NCBI RefSeq assembly: GCF_019492055.1 | Contig: NZ_JAICBX010000002.1 | Location: 558,001 to 622,000, forward strand | DNA from: Flavimaribacter sediminis | Lineage (GTDB): Bacteria; Pseudomonadota; Alphaproteobacteria; Rhizobiales; Rhizobiaceae | Direction of reading: 5' to 3' | DNA: 64,000 nucleotides | Shown: in pieces, positions 8,801 through 17,349 of the stretch | Layout of the letters: each line of letters opens with the position of its first letter | Position numbering within the stretch: position 1 is the stretch's first letter | Program-made: the position numbers and the translations under genes | The notes under the pieces: generated by a model | Database searches by the model: none | What the model saw: only the letters and a program-made list of their open reading frames with translations | What the model was told of the DNA's origin: nothing

Positions 8801-9109
8801 ATCCTCACGGCCGGCTGCGTCGGACACAATTATTTCTGGTTCTGCGAAACGGCCATCGACGACGCCCTCCGCCACCATGAATGGGACCGGGCCGAGCGCT
8901 ACGCCGGCATCCTGGATGATTACTCACGCCCGCAGCCGCTGCCCTTTTCCGACTTCATGGCCGAGCGCGCCCGGGTCCTCGCCGCGTGGGGACGTGACGG
9001 CCCCAACGAGGAACGCATCCGCCGGCTCGAAGCGCTGACGGCGCAGGCGCGCGCCGCCGACCTTCAGTCGGCGCTTCCGCTCATAAAAGAGGCGCTGGCC
9101 AAACAATAA
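5825..9109 (+). CDS. Multidomain adenylate/guanylate cyclase: SAM domain, class III cyclase, AAA-type ATPase, TPR region
   Basis: 1094 residues. Residues 1-60 form a SAM domain (WLDTHGLADHAAVFEENEID). Residues ~78-255 are a class III nucleotide cyclase with metal Asp87 (FADICGYT), Asp131 (KHIGDSVMAVFG) and transition-state Asn202/Arg206 (VNLASR), so it looks catalytically intact. Residues ~265-600 are a STAND-like ATPase with Walker A GEAGIGKT (297-304) and Walker B-like LFILVEDVHWAD. The C-terminal ~450 residues are helical TPR-like repeats. Proteins of this layout occur widely in rhizobia and are thought to produce cyclic nucleotides in response to unknown cues. It is followed at short distance by a tautomerase and a methyltransferase on the same strand. 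Confidence 0.9.
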   Translation: MLIRNWLDTHGLADHAAVFEENEIDLDAARDLNENDLRELGIPMGPRKKLLRAIAALAANAEDPSVEGAREDQLSAERRQVTILFADICGYTNLSGVLDAEEIHSLLSTYFGAVDAIIADYGGSVDKHIGDSVMAVFGAPVAHSNDPERAVRAALAIQEAMPRVSAEAGHAIKVHIGVASGQVVASQVGSENHYTVTGDSVNLASRLTDEAGADETYLSSAVRQAVGSDCRTEALGELSLKGIAEPVRIHRLLSYDAAPAHSADRPFVGRQTELQQFSALLDACLDTQAGYLVYLRGEAGIGKTRLTEEFERRARERGFRAHRSLVLDFGAGKGQDAIRSLVRSLLAIPPPYDSSDRAAAVRKAAADGVVADNQITFLKDLLDLDQTPEDMVLYNAMQNTQRNRGKRETVANLARSLARTTPLFILVEDVHWADDIVLDHLAGLARAIADAPAILVMTSRIEGDPLSESWRASITATNVVTFDLRPLRPADALALAAGFFDVANQFARSCVERADGNPLFLEQLLRGAETATEEQVPGSVQSIVQARVDALDPPDKQALQAASVLGQRFTLQALRQLVDSPQYGCGKLIERHLIRPDGEALLFTHALVREGVYNSLLAPRRKDLHMRAADWYRKQDLVLHAEHLDRAGDPSAPNAYLDASTSQSDALHFETAASLARRGVALASDSDLKCRLNCTLANALLNIGETEKAIAAYEEATGHAGTDEQSCEAWTGLAAALRMADQQERAIEALTHAEEAARRSNLLAEQAHIHYLRGNLYFPLGRIEECLSEHESAYRLAREVGSLEAEARALSGLGDAHYLKGRMLTAYDNFQTCVQLAEAQGFGRIVVANRHMVGWSRLHKMEFREALQDGLAAAEKAAHVSQLRAEVTSLLLVGSMSFRLGDLDTAVDYLERALEQTQRIGAGNFKANVQWELARVRAGQGDLATARREIQEALDTARAFALTFTGPAILASWAAMAEDSDARLKALEEGEAILTAGCVGHNYFWFCETAIDDALRHHEWDRAERYAGILDDYSRPQPLPFSDFMAERARVLAAWGRDGPNEERIRRLEALTAQARAADLQSALPLIKEALAKQ

Positions 9110-9138
9110 TTGTCAAACAGACCAAATGGAGACCTGAA

Positions 9139-9366
9139 ATGCCGCATGTGCTTGTCAAACTCTGGCCCGGAAAATCCGAGGCGCAGAAGCAGGAACTCGC
9201 CGAGGAGATCACTCAGGCGTTGATGCGGACGCTCGAAAGCAGCGAGGCGTCAGTGTCGGTCTCGTTCGAGGAGATCGACAGGGAGCAGTGGCGCGAGACC
9301 GTCTATTTGCCCGAGATCATGGGCGAGCCCGAGAAGCTCTACAAAAAGCCCGGATACACGATGTGA
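9139..9366 (+). CDS. 4-oxalocrotonate tautomerase-family small enzyme
   Basis: 75 residues, the usual 4-OT length range. It starts MPHVLVKLWPGKSEAQKQEL, so removal of Met would expose Pro1, the catalytic base of this superfamily. The ribosome site GGAGA lies 7 bases before the ATG. Family members catalyse keto-enol tautomerisation or dehalogenation in the cytoplasm; the substrate here is unknown. It lies 29 bases after the cyclase gene and 13 bases before the methyltransferase, so co-transcription is likely. Confidence 0.85.
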   Translation: MPHVLVKLWPGKSEAQKQELAEEITQALMRTLESSEASVSVSFEEIDREQWRETVYLPEIMGEPEKLYKKPGYTM

Positions 9367-9379
9367 GGAGCAAACCGCG

Positions 9380-10264
9380 ATGACGAACCGCCCGAGCCTT
9401 GGAGAAATCCTGCTTGGCACCGAGGGCCTGGCCCTGCTTCGGCTCGCTTTCACGGACGACGCCGGCGCCCGCCGCGCGCGCATCGACGAGATCCGGTCCC
9501 TGCTCGCAGACTACGATGAGAAACCGGACCTGACAGCTCCGCTTGCAGGCCCCGAATACGATCGGTCGGAAGGCTATGCGCTCTGGTCGCAGACCTACGA
9601 CCGACCCTTGCGCCTCTTTCCGATCGAAGAGCCCGTCATGCATGATCTCATCGGCCGACTGCCGCCCTCGACCGTGCTCGACGCGGCCTGCGGCACAGGA
9701 CGATACAGCGAAGTGCTTGCGCGTGGCGGACACAGCGTCATCGGCGTCGATGCGTCTGCAGAGATGCTCGCCAGGGCGCGGCCGAAAGTACCCGGGGCCG
9801 AGTTTCGCGAGGGCGAACTGACGGCCTTGCCGCTGGAGGACGAATCCGTCGACGCGGCGGTGTGCGCCTTGGCGCTGGTCCACCTTGAAGAAATCGACGG
9901 CGCCATGCGGGAGTTTGCGCGGGTGCTCCGGCCGGGAGGACGGCTCGTCATCAGCGACGTCCATCCGTTTCCGATCATGCTCGGCTGGCAGGCGCAATTC
10001 CGGACCATCGATGACGACGCCGGGTTCATGCGCATCCATCCGCACCTGTTGTCGGAATACAGCGCAGCCGGCCTGGCCGCCGGCTTGAGCATTACCGCCT
10101 GTTTCGAACCGCGCCTGACGCCCGAAGCCGCGATGACGCCCGCCGCCGAACAGTTGCCCGAGGCCAATCATGCCGCTTGGGTCGGCCTGCCCGGCGTGGT
10201 GATCTGGGAAATGAAAAAATCCGCGGCTCACGCCGCGGCGGGTTCTCCGGCCAATGCCTCCTGA
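9380..10264 (+). CDS. Class I SAM-dependent methyltransferase
   Basis: 294 residues. Motif I is VLDAACGTGRYSEVLARGGH near residue 95, followed by the acidic residue of motif II (VIGVDAS) and a methyltransferase_11-type core with LRPGGRLVISDVHPF. This marks the UbiE/small-molecule methyltransferase class. The N-terminal ~85 residues are an additional helical segment. GAGGAG precedes the ATG. It probably belongs to the same transcription unit as the tautomerase. The substrate is unknown. Confidence 0.85.
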   Translation: MTNRPSLGEILLGTEGLALLRLAFTDDAGARRARIDEIRSLLADYDEKPDLTAPLAGPEYDRSEGYALWSQTYDRPLRLFPIEEPVMHDLIGRLPPSTVLDAACGTGRYSEVLARGGHSVIGVDASAEMLARARPKVPGAEFREGELTALPLEDESVDAAVCALALVHLEEIDGAMREFARVLRPGGRLVISDVHPFPIMLGWQAQFRTIDDDAGFMRIHPHLLSEYSAAGLAAGLSITACFEPRLTPEAAMTPAAEQLPEANHAAWVGLPGVVIWEMKKSAAHAAAGSPANAS

Positions 10265-10268
10265 ATGA

Positions 10269-10294
10269 GCCGGCGGGGCAAAGCACCCGCCGGC
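10269..10294. terminator. Strong GC hairpin between two convergent genes
   Basis: Arms GCCGGCGGG and CCCGCCGGC form a perfect 9-bp stem with an 8-base loop, just after the methyltransferase stop and before the end of the convergent DUF1254 gene. There is no clear U-tract on either strand, so it may be an imperfect or bidirectional terminator. Confidence 0.5.
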
Positions 10295-10311
10295 CGGACA
10301 TGTCGTGTCGA

Positions 10312-11784
10312 TTACTCTCCGGTGATGCGCGGCAGCGCGTCGACCTTGCGAACCGCGGGCGGGTTCCATTTGCCTGTGAGCGCCTCCGACTTCGGCGCAT
10401 AAAGCCGCATGGTAAGGTTGAAGGCGCCTTCAGGAGCGGGCAGCCAGTTGGCTTCCTTGTCCTTGCCGGGGCTCTGGTGCTGGAAGTACAGGTCGAGCGA
10501 GCCGTCGGTATTGTACTCGAACGGCATCCAGCTCGAGACGGCGAACCGGTTCAGGCTGTTCGCCACCTGATAGCCCTGATTGTCATAAAGGGTGATCGAC
10601 CAGAAACCGTTTGCTGGCGGAAGCTCCGGCTTTTCAAAGTGCAGAACATAGTTGTTGCTTCCCTCGAGCGGCTTGCCCTCGCTGTCGGCGATATTCAGCG
10701 GATAGATCGCATCCTGTGGCTGGTTCGCACCGAGGCCCACCTGCGTGACGATGGCGCGCTTCAGGTAGTAGTTGCCGTAGACGCCCATCGTGTCGGTATT
10801 CATCGACCAGTAATTTACGACCGACGCAAGTCTCGGCAACTTCCAGGCCATCAGTTCCTGCGCGGCTTTCGGCGCGCGCTCGATCGCCTTCTTCACGACA
10901 GGATCGGCGCCGGACGCGTCGAAGCTCTTTCCGCGTTCGATCCCCAGCCTTTCCATGCGGGCAAGGATCGGCTGGTCCGTATCATGGGGCGGATAGGTCT
11001 TCAGCAATTCGGCCGCCCGTGTGAAGAACGCGTCGCCGGTCATGGTGTCCACCTGGATCTTGGTCGGGGTCTTCATGTCGATGTCCGGATTGACGGTGAC
11101 TTTCGGCGCCTCCAGATCCTGTCCGTACTTCGACAGCGGACTGATCTTGAGGCCGTCCTGGATCTTGTTGACGGCGGGGTAGTCGTCCGGACCGTCGGTC
11201 TTGATGCGTCCCAGGACCCAAACATGCGGGGTCGGCGCATCGATGCGCTGCGTGCCCTCGGGCAATTTTAACTCTTCTGCGAGCCTGTCGCGAAGATCAG
11301 GCCGCCAGCCCGGTGGGGCGATCAACAGGGTCTGGGCTTCGGTGCCCGTCGTGCGCCAGCCGGGAGAGGCAAAGACGTTGGTCCACATGTCGAGCATCGG
11401 CAAAAGGTAGTAGCGCCCGTCCGTCGCGGGAACGGAGATGACGACCGGCTCATCCGTCAGATCCAGCCACGCACTCGAATACAGCGTGTCGAAGTTCGGG
11501 CGGACCACTGTCTTGTCTTCCGCCGTCGGATAGGTCCTGACATTGTTGAACCAGTTCGGCGGACCTCCATAGGAGGCTGAGCCGGCTTCCACATTGGTCA
11601 GTTGCTCGCGGGTGATTTCCATCGTCATGAGCGAATAGAGATACAGATAGGCCTCGGTGGCGATGGCATTTGCATCGTCCTGGGTAAGGGCCGACGCCGG
11701 ACTGATGGCAACTGCGGTCGCGACGGCGGCAGACATTGTCAGGTTGCGTAACCCGCGAAACACCGCGGTACCGATTGCAGACAT
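10312..11784 (-). CDS. DUF1254/DUF1214 domain-containing exported protein
   Basis: 490 residues with an N-terminal signal-like segment ending near ...ISPASA (residue ~32). The N-terminal half carries DUF1254 features (TEAYLYLYSLMTMEITREQL; VVRPNFDTLYSSAWLDL). The C-terminal half carries the DUF1214 feature NGFWSITLYDNQGY. The length fits the family (about 450-490). Function is not established; members are periplasmic and sometimes lie near stress or virulence genes. It has no obvious operon partner: the downstream neighbour is convergent, and the upstream small gene is 48 bases away on the same strand. Confidence 0.85.
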   Translation of the reverse strand: MSAIGTAVFRGLRNLTMSAAVATAVAISPASALTQDDANAIATEAYLYLYSLMTMEITREQLTNVEAGSASYGGPPNWFNNVRTYPTAEDKTVVRPNFDTLYSSAWLDLTDEPVVISVPATDGRYYLLPMLDMWTNVFASPGWRTTGTEAQTLLIAPPGWRPDLRDRLAEELKLPEGTQRIDAPTPHVWVLGRIKTDGPDDYPAVNKIQDGLKISPLSKYGQDLEAPKVTVNPDIDMKTPTKIQVDTMTGDAFFTRAAELLKTYPPHDTDQPILARMERLGIERGKSFDASGADPVVKKAIERAPKAAQELMAWKLPRLASVVNYWSMNTDTMGVYGNYYLKRAIVTQVGLGANQPQDAIYPLNIADSEGKPLEGSNNYVLHFEKPELPPANGFWSITLYDNQGYQVANSLNRFAVSSWMPFEYNTDGSLDLYFQHQSPGKDKEANWLPAPEGAFNLTMRLYAPKSEALTGKWNPPAVRKVDALPRITGE

Positions 11785-11832
11785 GGAAACCTCCTCTAGG
11801 GTTTGTCTGGTCAGGAAACATCTCCGGATCGG

Positions 11833-12093
11833 TCAAACGGAGGAATCGGGTCGTTGCGCATTGAGCATCTGCTGTATTTCACGGGCGAGATCATCAACCA
11901 GGATCCTGTATTCGGCTCTGCGAACATCGCGGGCGGCAGCGTCAGACGCCTTGCTCCACCAGTCGAACGCTTCAGCCGCATCCAGGTAATCCTGACACAC
12001 CTCCTGAAACGTCTCGCTGAGCTTCACCAGTCTTAAAATCTCGTCCTTCAGATGCGGAAAACGCTGAACGACAGCCGTCACGGTCTTTTCCAT
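11833..12093 (-). CDS. Small helical protein of unknown function
   Basis: 86 residues from MEKTVTAVVQRFPHLKDEIL; an ATG three codons earlier at 12102 is possible. It is entirely charged-helical with no signal peptide or Cys. The amino-acid composition and the gap-filling position upstream of the DUF1254 gene suggest a real gene, but I recognise no family. A two-helix bundle or regulatory partner is possible. Confidence 0.5.
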   Translation of the reverse strand: MEKTVTAVVQRFPHLKDEILRLVKLSETFQEVCQDYLDAAEAFDWWSKASDAAARDVRRAEYRILVDDLAREIQQMLNAQRPDSSV

Positions 12094-12268
12094 GAACACC
12101 ATCCCGAACCGTTCGCCTGTTCCGGCGCGATCATGTTATGCAAGACAAAGAACAATCAGGAAGTGACAAGACAGATTCTACGTGGAATCTACGCATGATC
12201 ATCCGTTATTGCGTATCGTTACCGTAAGTGGCTGCCATGCAGGTTTTTAACGCCGGGACAACTGTGTG

Positions 12269-14002
12269 ATGCAGAAGAAGAGCCATCCAGAGGCGACTGA
12301 AATTCGTGATGCGGTCGAGCGAATCGTCGGCAGCGCGGATTTCACCGGCACGGAACGCGCCGCCGGTTTTCTCAGATACATCGTCGAGGAGACCCTCGAG
12401 GGACGTGCGGACCGTATCAAAGCCTTTACCGTGGCTGTCGATGTGTTCGGGCGCGACGAAACATTCGACGCAAGAAACGATCCCGCCGTGCGGATCGAGG
12501 CTGCGCGTCTTCGCCGCGCCCTCGAGCGCTATTACCTGACGTCCGGCAGCAACGATCCCGTCGTCATCGGCATTCCGAAAGGCGGATACGTTCCGACCTT
12601 CTCCTTCGGGCATGACAATGCGCCTGCCGACCCGCCCGTCGCGAACGGGAATTTCGCCGGGTTTTCTTCCCGGTACGTCATCGGGGGCATGGCTGCCGCC
12701 GTTCTGCTGCTGATCGCGACGGCTCTGGTCTATGTGTTCGCACCTTCGCGGACAACGTCCGACGACGTATTCGGGCCGAAGATCCTCGTCCTGCCCTTTG
12801 CCGATCTCGGAGACAGCGACACGTCCGTCCTTTATGCCGCGGCCATTACCGACGAACTGATCGGCGCTCTCGCCCACTTCAAGGAGATATCGGTCTTCGG
12901 CGGCCAGACATCGCGCGCCGCAGACGGCCTCGACATGGACAAACTCCGTTCGAAACTCGGGGTCGACTATGTGCTGGAAGGCAGCGCCCGAACGGCCGGA
13001 TCGTCGGTCCGGGTCGGCGCCCGCCTGATCGATGCCGAAACCCAGGCGGTCCTCTGGTCGGCCAATTACGACACGGGTCTTACCGCCGGCAATCTCTTCG
13101 AAATCCCGGCCTCCACTGCCGATGCGGTTGCCGCGGCCGTGGCGCAACCACGCGGCGTGGTGCTGAACGCGGAGGCCATCAACCGTCTGGAGAGGCCGCC
13201 GGACAATCTGGACGCCTATCTTTGCAGTCTCAGCTACTACCTCTATCGCAGCAATCCGTCGCCGCAGGCCCACCTTGACGTCCGCGAATGCCTTGAACGG
13301 ACCGTCGATCGCTTTCCGAACTATGCGACGGCGTGGGCCCTGCTCGCGCATCTCCGTATCGACGAACTGCGTTTCGGATACAATCAGCGTCCGAATGCCG
13401 TAGAGCGCGCCTACGATGCCGCCCAGAGGGCCGTCGCCATCGATACCGGAAACGGCCGCGCCTTCCAGGCGCTTGCCACAATTGCGCTTTTCTCCCGAAA
13501 GCCGGCCGAGGCCCGTGAATACGCCGAACGGGCTCTCGAGCTCAACCCGAACGACAGCGACCTGCTGGGCCAGACCGGACAGGTATTCGGCCTCTCCGGC
13601 GAAAAGGCCCGCGGACGAAAGCTGATCGAAAAAGCACTGGCTCTCGATCCCGACAGGTCCGGCTTCTATCTGGGTGTGCTCGCAATCATCTGCTACATGC
13701 AGGAAGACTACGCGTGCGCGCGGTCGGCCATCGCCAAATCGGATGCACGCCAGGCGCCCGTCTATCACGGTGTCGCCGCTGTCATCTACGCGCAGACCGG
13801 CGAGGAGAAAAAGGCGCGGGAAGCCGCGGACGAACTGATGCAACAGTCACCACGGTTCATCCCGAACCTGTGGGCCGAACTTTCCAACCGAAGCATCCCC
13901 CGCGCCGATCAGCGTCATATCGCCGACGGCTTTCGGAAAATCGGAATCGAGGTCCCGCCGGAGCCCGAATCGCATCCTGCGCAAACACAACCAGCAGGGT
14001 AG
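12269..14002 (+). CDS. TolB/FlgO-like membrane-anchored TPR protein with N-terminal winged-helix-like region
   Basis: 577 residues from the ATG at 12269; an adjacent GTG at 12266 would add one residue. Residues 1-115 (FLRYIVEETLEGRADRIKAF, then VFGRDETFDARNDPAVRIEA) resemble the N-terminal domain of rhizobial adenylate-cyclase-associated regulators. A transmembrane segment spans about 137-159 (YVIGGMAAAVLLLIATALVY). Then comes a TolB-N/FlgO-like domain (PKILVLPFADLGD, VDYVLEGSAR), followed by TPR repeats (NGRAFQALATIALFSRKPAE). It resembles cyclases that have lost or never had the catalytic domain; no cyclase motif is present. It probably acts at the inner membrane in signalling. Confidence 0.78.
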   Translation: MQKKSHPEATEIRDAVERIVGSADFTGTERAAGFLRYIVEETLEGRADRIKAFTVAVDVFGRDETFDARNDPAVRIEAARLRRALERYYLTSGSNDPVVIGIPKGGYVPTFSFGHDNAPADPPVANGNFAGFSSRYVIGGMAAAVLLLIATALVYVFAPSRTTSDDVFGPKILVLPFADLGDSDTSVLYAAAITDELIGALAHFKEISVFGGQTSRAADGLDMDKLRSKLGVDYVLEGSARTAGSSVRVGARLIDAETQAVLWSANYDTGLTAGNLFEIPASTADAVAAAVAQPRGVVLNAEAINRLERPPDNLDAYLCSLSYYLYRSNPSPQAHLDVRECLERTVDRFPNYATAWALLAHLRIDELRFGYNQRPNAVERAYDAAQRAVAIDTGNGRAFQALATIALFSRKPAEAREYAERALELNPNDSDLLGQTGQVFGLSGEKARGRKLIEKALALDPDRSGFYLGVLAIICYMQEDYACARSAIAKSDARQAPVYHGVAAVIYAQTGEEKKAREAADELMQQSPRFIPNLWAELSNRSIPRADQRHIADGFRKIGIEVPPEPESHPAQTQPAG

Positions 14003-14219
14003 AGGCCCGCGCTCAGCGGTTTTGGCGATATCTCCTCTCCCTTGCAACTTGCTTCGAACGACATCTTGTATTGCGCGGATTGCGGAGATTGTTGGGAGAC
14101 TGGACCCACCCGAGGGTTTTCAAGCCCGTGGATGAGTCCGGCTCCCCACCGACCGGTCGTTGAACCCGAACAGTCGCCTGGGCCTGTCAGCGAGCCCGTT
14201 TTTGCAAGGAATGGTCATA
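14003..14219. other. Intergenic region before the AT-rich locus
   Basis: These 217 bases carry no recognised gene or RNA. Short frames here lack ribosome sites. The region begins the transition to the AT-rich segment that reaches to 14573. Confidence 0.4.
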
Positions 14220-14468
14220 ATGGTTGCCGAACGCCTTCGACAGAAGCGTGCTTCAAGACGCACTGCGAAGAGTAACGTACGGCTGCTGGAGGCATTGCGA
14301 AAGGAACTCTCCGACCTTGATGCTGACATGGACGTCACCGCCCGTACCTTGATCGCCGAATTACCGGTGCTCGGCCGTCTCGAGGAGTCTCGAGACAGTC
14401 GCTCATCCATCGTAATACCAGCGGCCCTTGATATTGAATATCAGTCACAATCATATCTATTACAATAG
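14220..14468 (+). CDS. Small basic helical protein, hypothetical
   Basis: 82 residues from MVAERLRQKRASRRTAKSNV; AAGGA lies 9 bases upstream, which favours this ATG over the TTG at 14160 or the ATG at 14211. The N-terminus is rich in Arg/Lys and the middle (LLEALRKELSDLDADMDVTA) is an amphipathic helix. The end of the frame runs into unusually AT-rich DNA. No family is recognised. A DNA- or RNA-binding role is conceivable from the charge only. Confidence 0.4.
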   Translation: MVAERLRQKRASRRTAKSNVRLLEALRKELSDLDADMDVTARTLIAELPVLGRLEESRDSRSSIVIPAALDIEYQSQSYLLQ

Positions 14469-14498
14469 AATATAGATAATATTTGAATATATAATACA

Positions 14499-14527
14499 AT
14501 TACAATCTAAGGTTTACTTTCTATAAT
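14499..14527 (+). promoter_or_regulatory. Strong sigma-70-type promoter for the orphan gene at 14574
   Basis: A perfect TATAAT lies at 14522-14527 with ATTACA (4 of 6 to TTGACA) at 14499-14504, spacing 17. The flank upstream is almost pure A/T for about 60 bases, like an UP element. The transcript would start about 40 bases before the ATG. This is the best match to a consensus promoter that I saw in the window. Confidence 0.6.
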
Positions 14528-14573
14528 AATCTGACTAACTTCTATTTCTATTATTCGTAATCAGGAGGGTGAA

Positions 14574-15440
14574 ATGGCAATAAGTATAGTATTGAATGAT
14601 ACTGATCCTTTCGACACTGACGCTGCAGCCAACTGGATACAATCCACGATTGACGCCGACATGGCCGAAACGAACGAGCTGTATGGCGCAGCTTTCGAGG
14701 CCGAAAGCCGCCTGGCCGAAGAGATGGAACATCGTGCGCGACAGGAAGGATCCCATCCGGAAGGACCGCACACGGATTCCCTGATGGAGATTCACAACCG
14801 CATGTCGGAGACCCTGGACCTGCAAAACCAGATGGAGCCGGTCACCCTGGAACATTTGCGAGACTGGGGCGTCATGACCTTGCCGCTTCCGGCCGGAGTC
14901 AGTTACGTCAAACGTCCTGCCTATTCCGCCGAAGCCGAGGAGCAAAAAGACCAGGGCACAGGGATGTCTTTCGCGGATCGCGGTTCCGGACGGATGCGGT
15001 TGCGCTTCGAAACCGGCGGGCTGACGGACTGGGAATGGGCGCGCTGCTCGCTTGGTCAGACCTTCACCGCACGCAAGGACAACCCTGCACTATCGCCCAC
15101 TTTCGATTTCCGTCTTGTGAGCGATTTCGTGACTGCCTGGGGTTTCTTTTGCAATGCGGATGTAGAACTCGATATCGACATCCACACGTTCAATGTCACC
15201 CAGAACAAAAACTGGCGCAGACGCCGTCAGATCGGTCGGGTCGTCAATACATGGATCGGAATGGTCGGGCAGACCTTCCGGCTTCGTCCGTTGTTTTCCG
15301 AGAGCGGAGTTGGCGAGGCAAATGCCGGAGATACCCTGATCGTCACGGCAACGTTGACCGGCCGCGCCAAATCTCCGACGGGTCGGGCAGGAATGAACGT
15401 AAACCTCGATCTCCTGCGCATATCCATAGCCGGCGTATAG
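14574..15440 (+). CDS. Orphan protein of unknown function behind an AT-rich strong promoter
   Basis: 288 residues. A perfect AGGAGG at 14563-14568 precedes the ATG by five bases. The N-terminal ~100 residues are acidic and helical (TDAAANWIQSTIDADMAETN; EMEHRARQEGSHPEG). The C-terminal ~150 residues look beta-rich (RMRLRFETGGLTDWEWARCS; VELDIDIHTFNVTQ; TLIVTATLTGRAKSP). There is no signal peptide, membrane span or enzyme motif. The coding part has ordinary GC content but the upstream DNA is strongly AT-rich, which can mark acquired DNA. It ends 40 bases before the convergent lysK. A structural or beta-sandwich protein is plausible, but no function is claimed. Confidence 0.65.
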   Translation: MAISIVLNDTDPFDTDAAANWIQSTIDADMAETNELYGAAFEAESRLAEEMEHRARQEGSHPEGPHTDSLMEIHNRMSETLDLQNQMEPVTLEHLRDWGVMTLPLPAGVSYVKRPAYSAEAEEQKDQGTGMSFADRGSGRMRLRFETGGLTDWEWARCSLGQTFTARKDNPALSPTFDFRLVSDFVTAWGFFCNADVELDIDIHTFNVTQNKNWRRRRQIGRVVNTWIGMVGQTFRLRPLFSESGVGEANAGDTLIVTATLTGRAKSPTGRAGMNVNLDLLRISIAGV

Positions 15441-15480
15441 CGACAGGCAAGGCCGGCTGTCACCTTGCCGGATGCTGTCG

Positions 15481-17145
15481 TCACGCAGCCGCGAGTTCTC
15501 CGGCCAAGGCTTTTTGAACAAGCGCGCGGGTCTCGTCGATACCGTAGAGCGCCACGAAGGAGCCGAAGCGCGGTCCGCGCTCCTGGCCGAGCAGCACCTG
15601 GTACAGCATCTGGAAGAAGCTTCCCGATACGCCGACGCCGCCGTCCGGCCCCTTTTTCGACGCATCCTGATAACGCTCGATGGCGCGCGCCACGTCGAGG
15701 ATAGCGTTCTGGATGACCTGTCCGTCGGCATCGGAGGCAAGACCCGCCAGTTTTTCATCGATGCCGCGCAAGGCTGCCTGTTCGACATCGTCGGCAGGCC
15801 TGAAGACCTTGGTCGGCTTGACGAAATCGTGGAAGTAGCGGATCGCGTAGCCGACCAGTTGGGCGAGCTGCGGGTGGTTTTCAGCCGTCACGCCCGGCGC
15901 GTAGCGGGTGATATAACCCCACAGCACATCGCTGTTTTCAGCATTCGACGCACTGACAAGGTTCAGCAGCATCGCGAACGGCACCGGATTGTCGATCGCA
16001 GGCGGATTGCCGTCATGCATGTGCCAGACCGGATTGTTGAGACGCGTTCTCCAGTCCTGCCGCCCATAGGCGGAAAGGAAGGTGAAATACTCGTCCACAG
16101 CCTTCGGGATGACATCGAAATAGAGCTTCTTCGCCGTCTTCGGCTTCTGGAACATGTAGAGCGCAAGGCTCTCCTCGGAGGCGTAGGTCAGCCAGTCGTC
16201 GATGGTAAGGCCGTTGCCCTTGGACTTCGAGATCTTCTGGCCGTTCTCGTCGAGGAAGAGTTCGTAGTTGAAGCCCTCCGGCGGCGGACCGCCAAGCGCA
16301 CGACAGACCTTGGAGGACAGCGTCACGCTGTCGATCAGGTCCTTGCCGGCCATCTCGTAGTCGACACCGAGCGCAAACCAGCGCAGCGCCCAGTCGGCCT
16401 TCCACTGGCACTTCACCTTGCCGCCGGTGACGGCGGTCTCGACCTCTTCGCCGGTCTCCGGATCGACATAGGTCACCGTGCCGGCTTCCGGATTGCGCGC
16501 GATCATCGGCACTTGCAGCACGACGCCAGTCCGCGGACAGATCGGCAGGAAGGGCGAATAGGTGGCGCGGCGCTCTTCGCCAAGCGTCGGCAGGATGATC
16601 GCCATCACCTCGTCATAGACGGCGAGCATGCGCATGAGCGCCTCGTCGAAACGGCCCGACGTATAGTAGTCGGTCGCGGACGCGAATTCGTAATCGAAGC
16701 CGAAGCGGTCGAGAAAGGCGCGCAGCCGCGCGTTGTTCGCGGCGCCAAAGGATACGCCGTCGTCGGAGAAGGGATCGGGGACACGGCTCAGCGGCTTGCC
16801 GAGCCAGGTTTCCATCATCTCGCGGTTCGGCACATTGTCCGGCACCTTGCGCAGGCCGTCCATGTCGTCGGAAAAACACAGGATCTTCGTCGGCGCGGCG
16901 TCGCGCGTCAGCACGCGAAAGGCGTGGCGCACCATGGAGGTGCGCGCCACCTCGCCAAATGTGCCGATATGCGGCAATCCCGACGGGCCGTATCCGGTCT
17001 CGAACAGGATCCGCTCCGGGTAGCCGGATTTCTCGTAGCGTTTGACGAGTTTGCGCGCCTCCTCGAACGGCCAGGCTTTGGATTCAGCCGCTGCCGCAAT
17101 CATATCTTCGTTAAGATCGATCTCGGTGAGACGGTTTTCACTCAT
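15481..17145 (-). CDS. lysK: Class I lysyl-tRNA synthetase
   Basis: 554 residues. The nucleotide-binding signature [11 protein letters not shown] is at residues 53-63 and the KMSKS-type loop [11 protein letters not shown] is near residue 305. This is the class I (archaeal/alphaproteobacterial) LysRS, unrelated to the class II LysS. It charges tRNA-Lys with lysine in the cytoplasm using ATP. The length is typical of the alphaproteobacterial enzyme. The family is essential where no class II enzyme exists; whether this genome has a second LysRS cannot be seen here. Confidence 0.95.
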   Translation of the reverse strand: MSENRLTEIDLNEDMIAAAAESKAWPFEEARKLVKRYEKSGYPERILFETGYGPSGLPHIGTFGEVARTSMVRHAFRVLTRDAAPTKILCFSDDMDGLRKVPDNVPNREMMETWLGKPLSRVPDPFSDDGVSFGAANNARLRAFLDRFGFDYEFASATDYYTSGRFDEALMRMLAVYDEVMAIILPTLGEERRATYSPFLPICPRTGVVLQVPMIARNPEAGTVTYVDPETGEEVETAVTGGKVKCQWKADWALRWFALGVDYEMAGKDLIDSVTLSSKVCRALGGPPPEGFNYELFLDENGQKISKSKGNGLTIDDWLTYASEESLALYMFQKPKTAKKLYFDVIPKAVDEYFTFLSAYGRQDWRTRLNNPVWHMHDGNPPAIDNPVPFAMLLNLVSASNAENSDVLWGYITRYAPGVTAENHPQLAQLVGYAIRYFHDFVKPTKVFRPADDVEQAALRGIDEKLAGLASDADGQVIQNAILDVARAIERYQDASKKGPDGGVGVSGSFFQMLYQVLLGQERGPRFGSFVALYGIDETRALVQKALAGELAAA

Positions 17146-17349
17146 CTTTCTGCTTTCCGGTTATTTCAATGAACATCGCCCGGTTGGCCGCAATCTCGGG
17201 GCTCCGGCCGGGCGCGCGGACCCTAGTCCCGATGCTTCGCAAGGTCAATGAGAGGCGCGGAATTTGGAAGCGCCTCAAAGGCGCTTGCACTCGGACACCG
17301 CGATACATAGGTTAGCGGCAACCAATCGATTCTGCTGCAAGAGATCCTT

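Noticed and set aside
10212-10245. GC hairpin near the end of the methyltransferase as a terminator
   Set aside because: It lies inside the coding sequence before the stop codon; the hairpin at 10269-10294 is a better candidate.
12206-13843. A 545-residue frame antisense to the TolB-like protein
   Set aside because: The composition is of the antisense-shadow type and the sense gene is well supported by a membrane span and TPR repeats.
15472-17172. A 566-residue frame antisense to lysK
   Set aside because: lysK carries both class I signature motifs; the opposite frame has only shadow sequence.
17146-17349. tRNA or riboswitch upstream of lysK or the TerB gene
   Set aside because: No T-loop sequence or riboswitch-like helices could be found in this 204-base gap.
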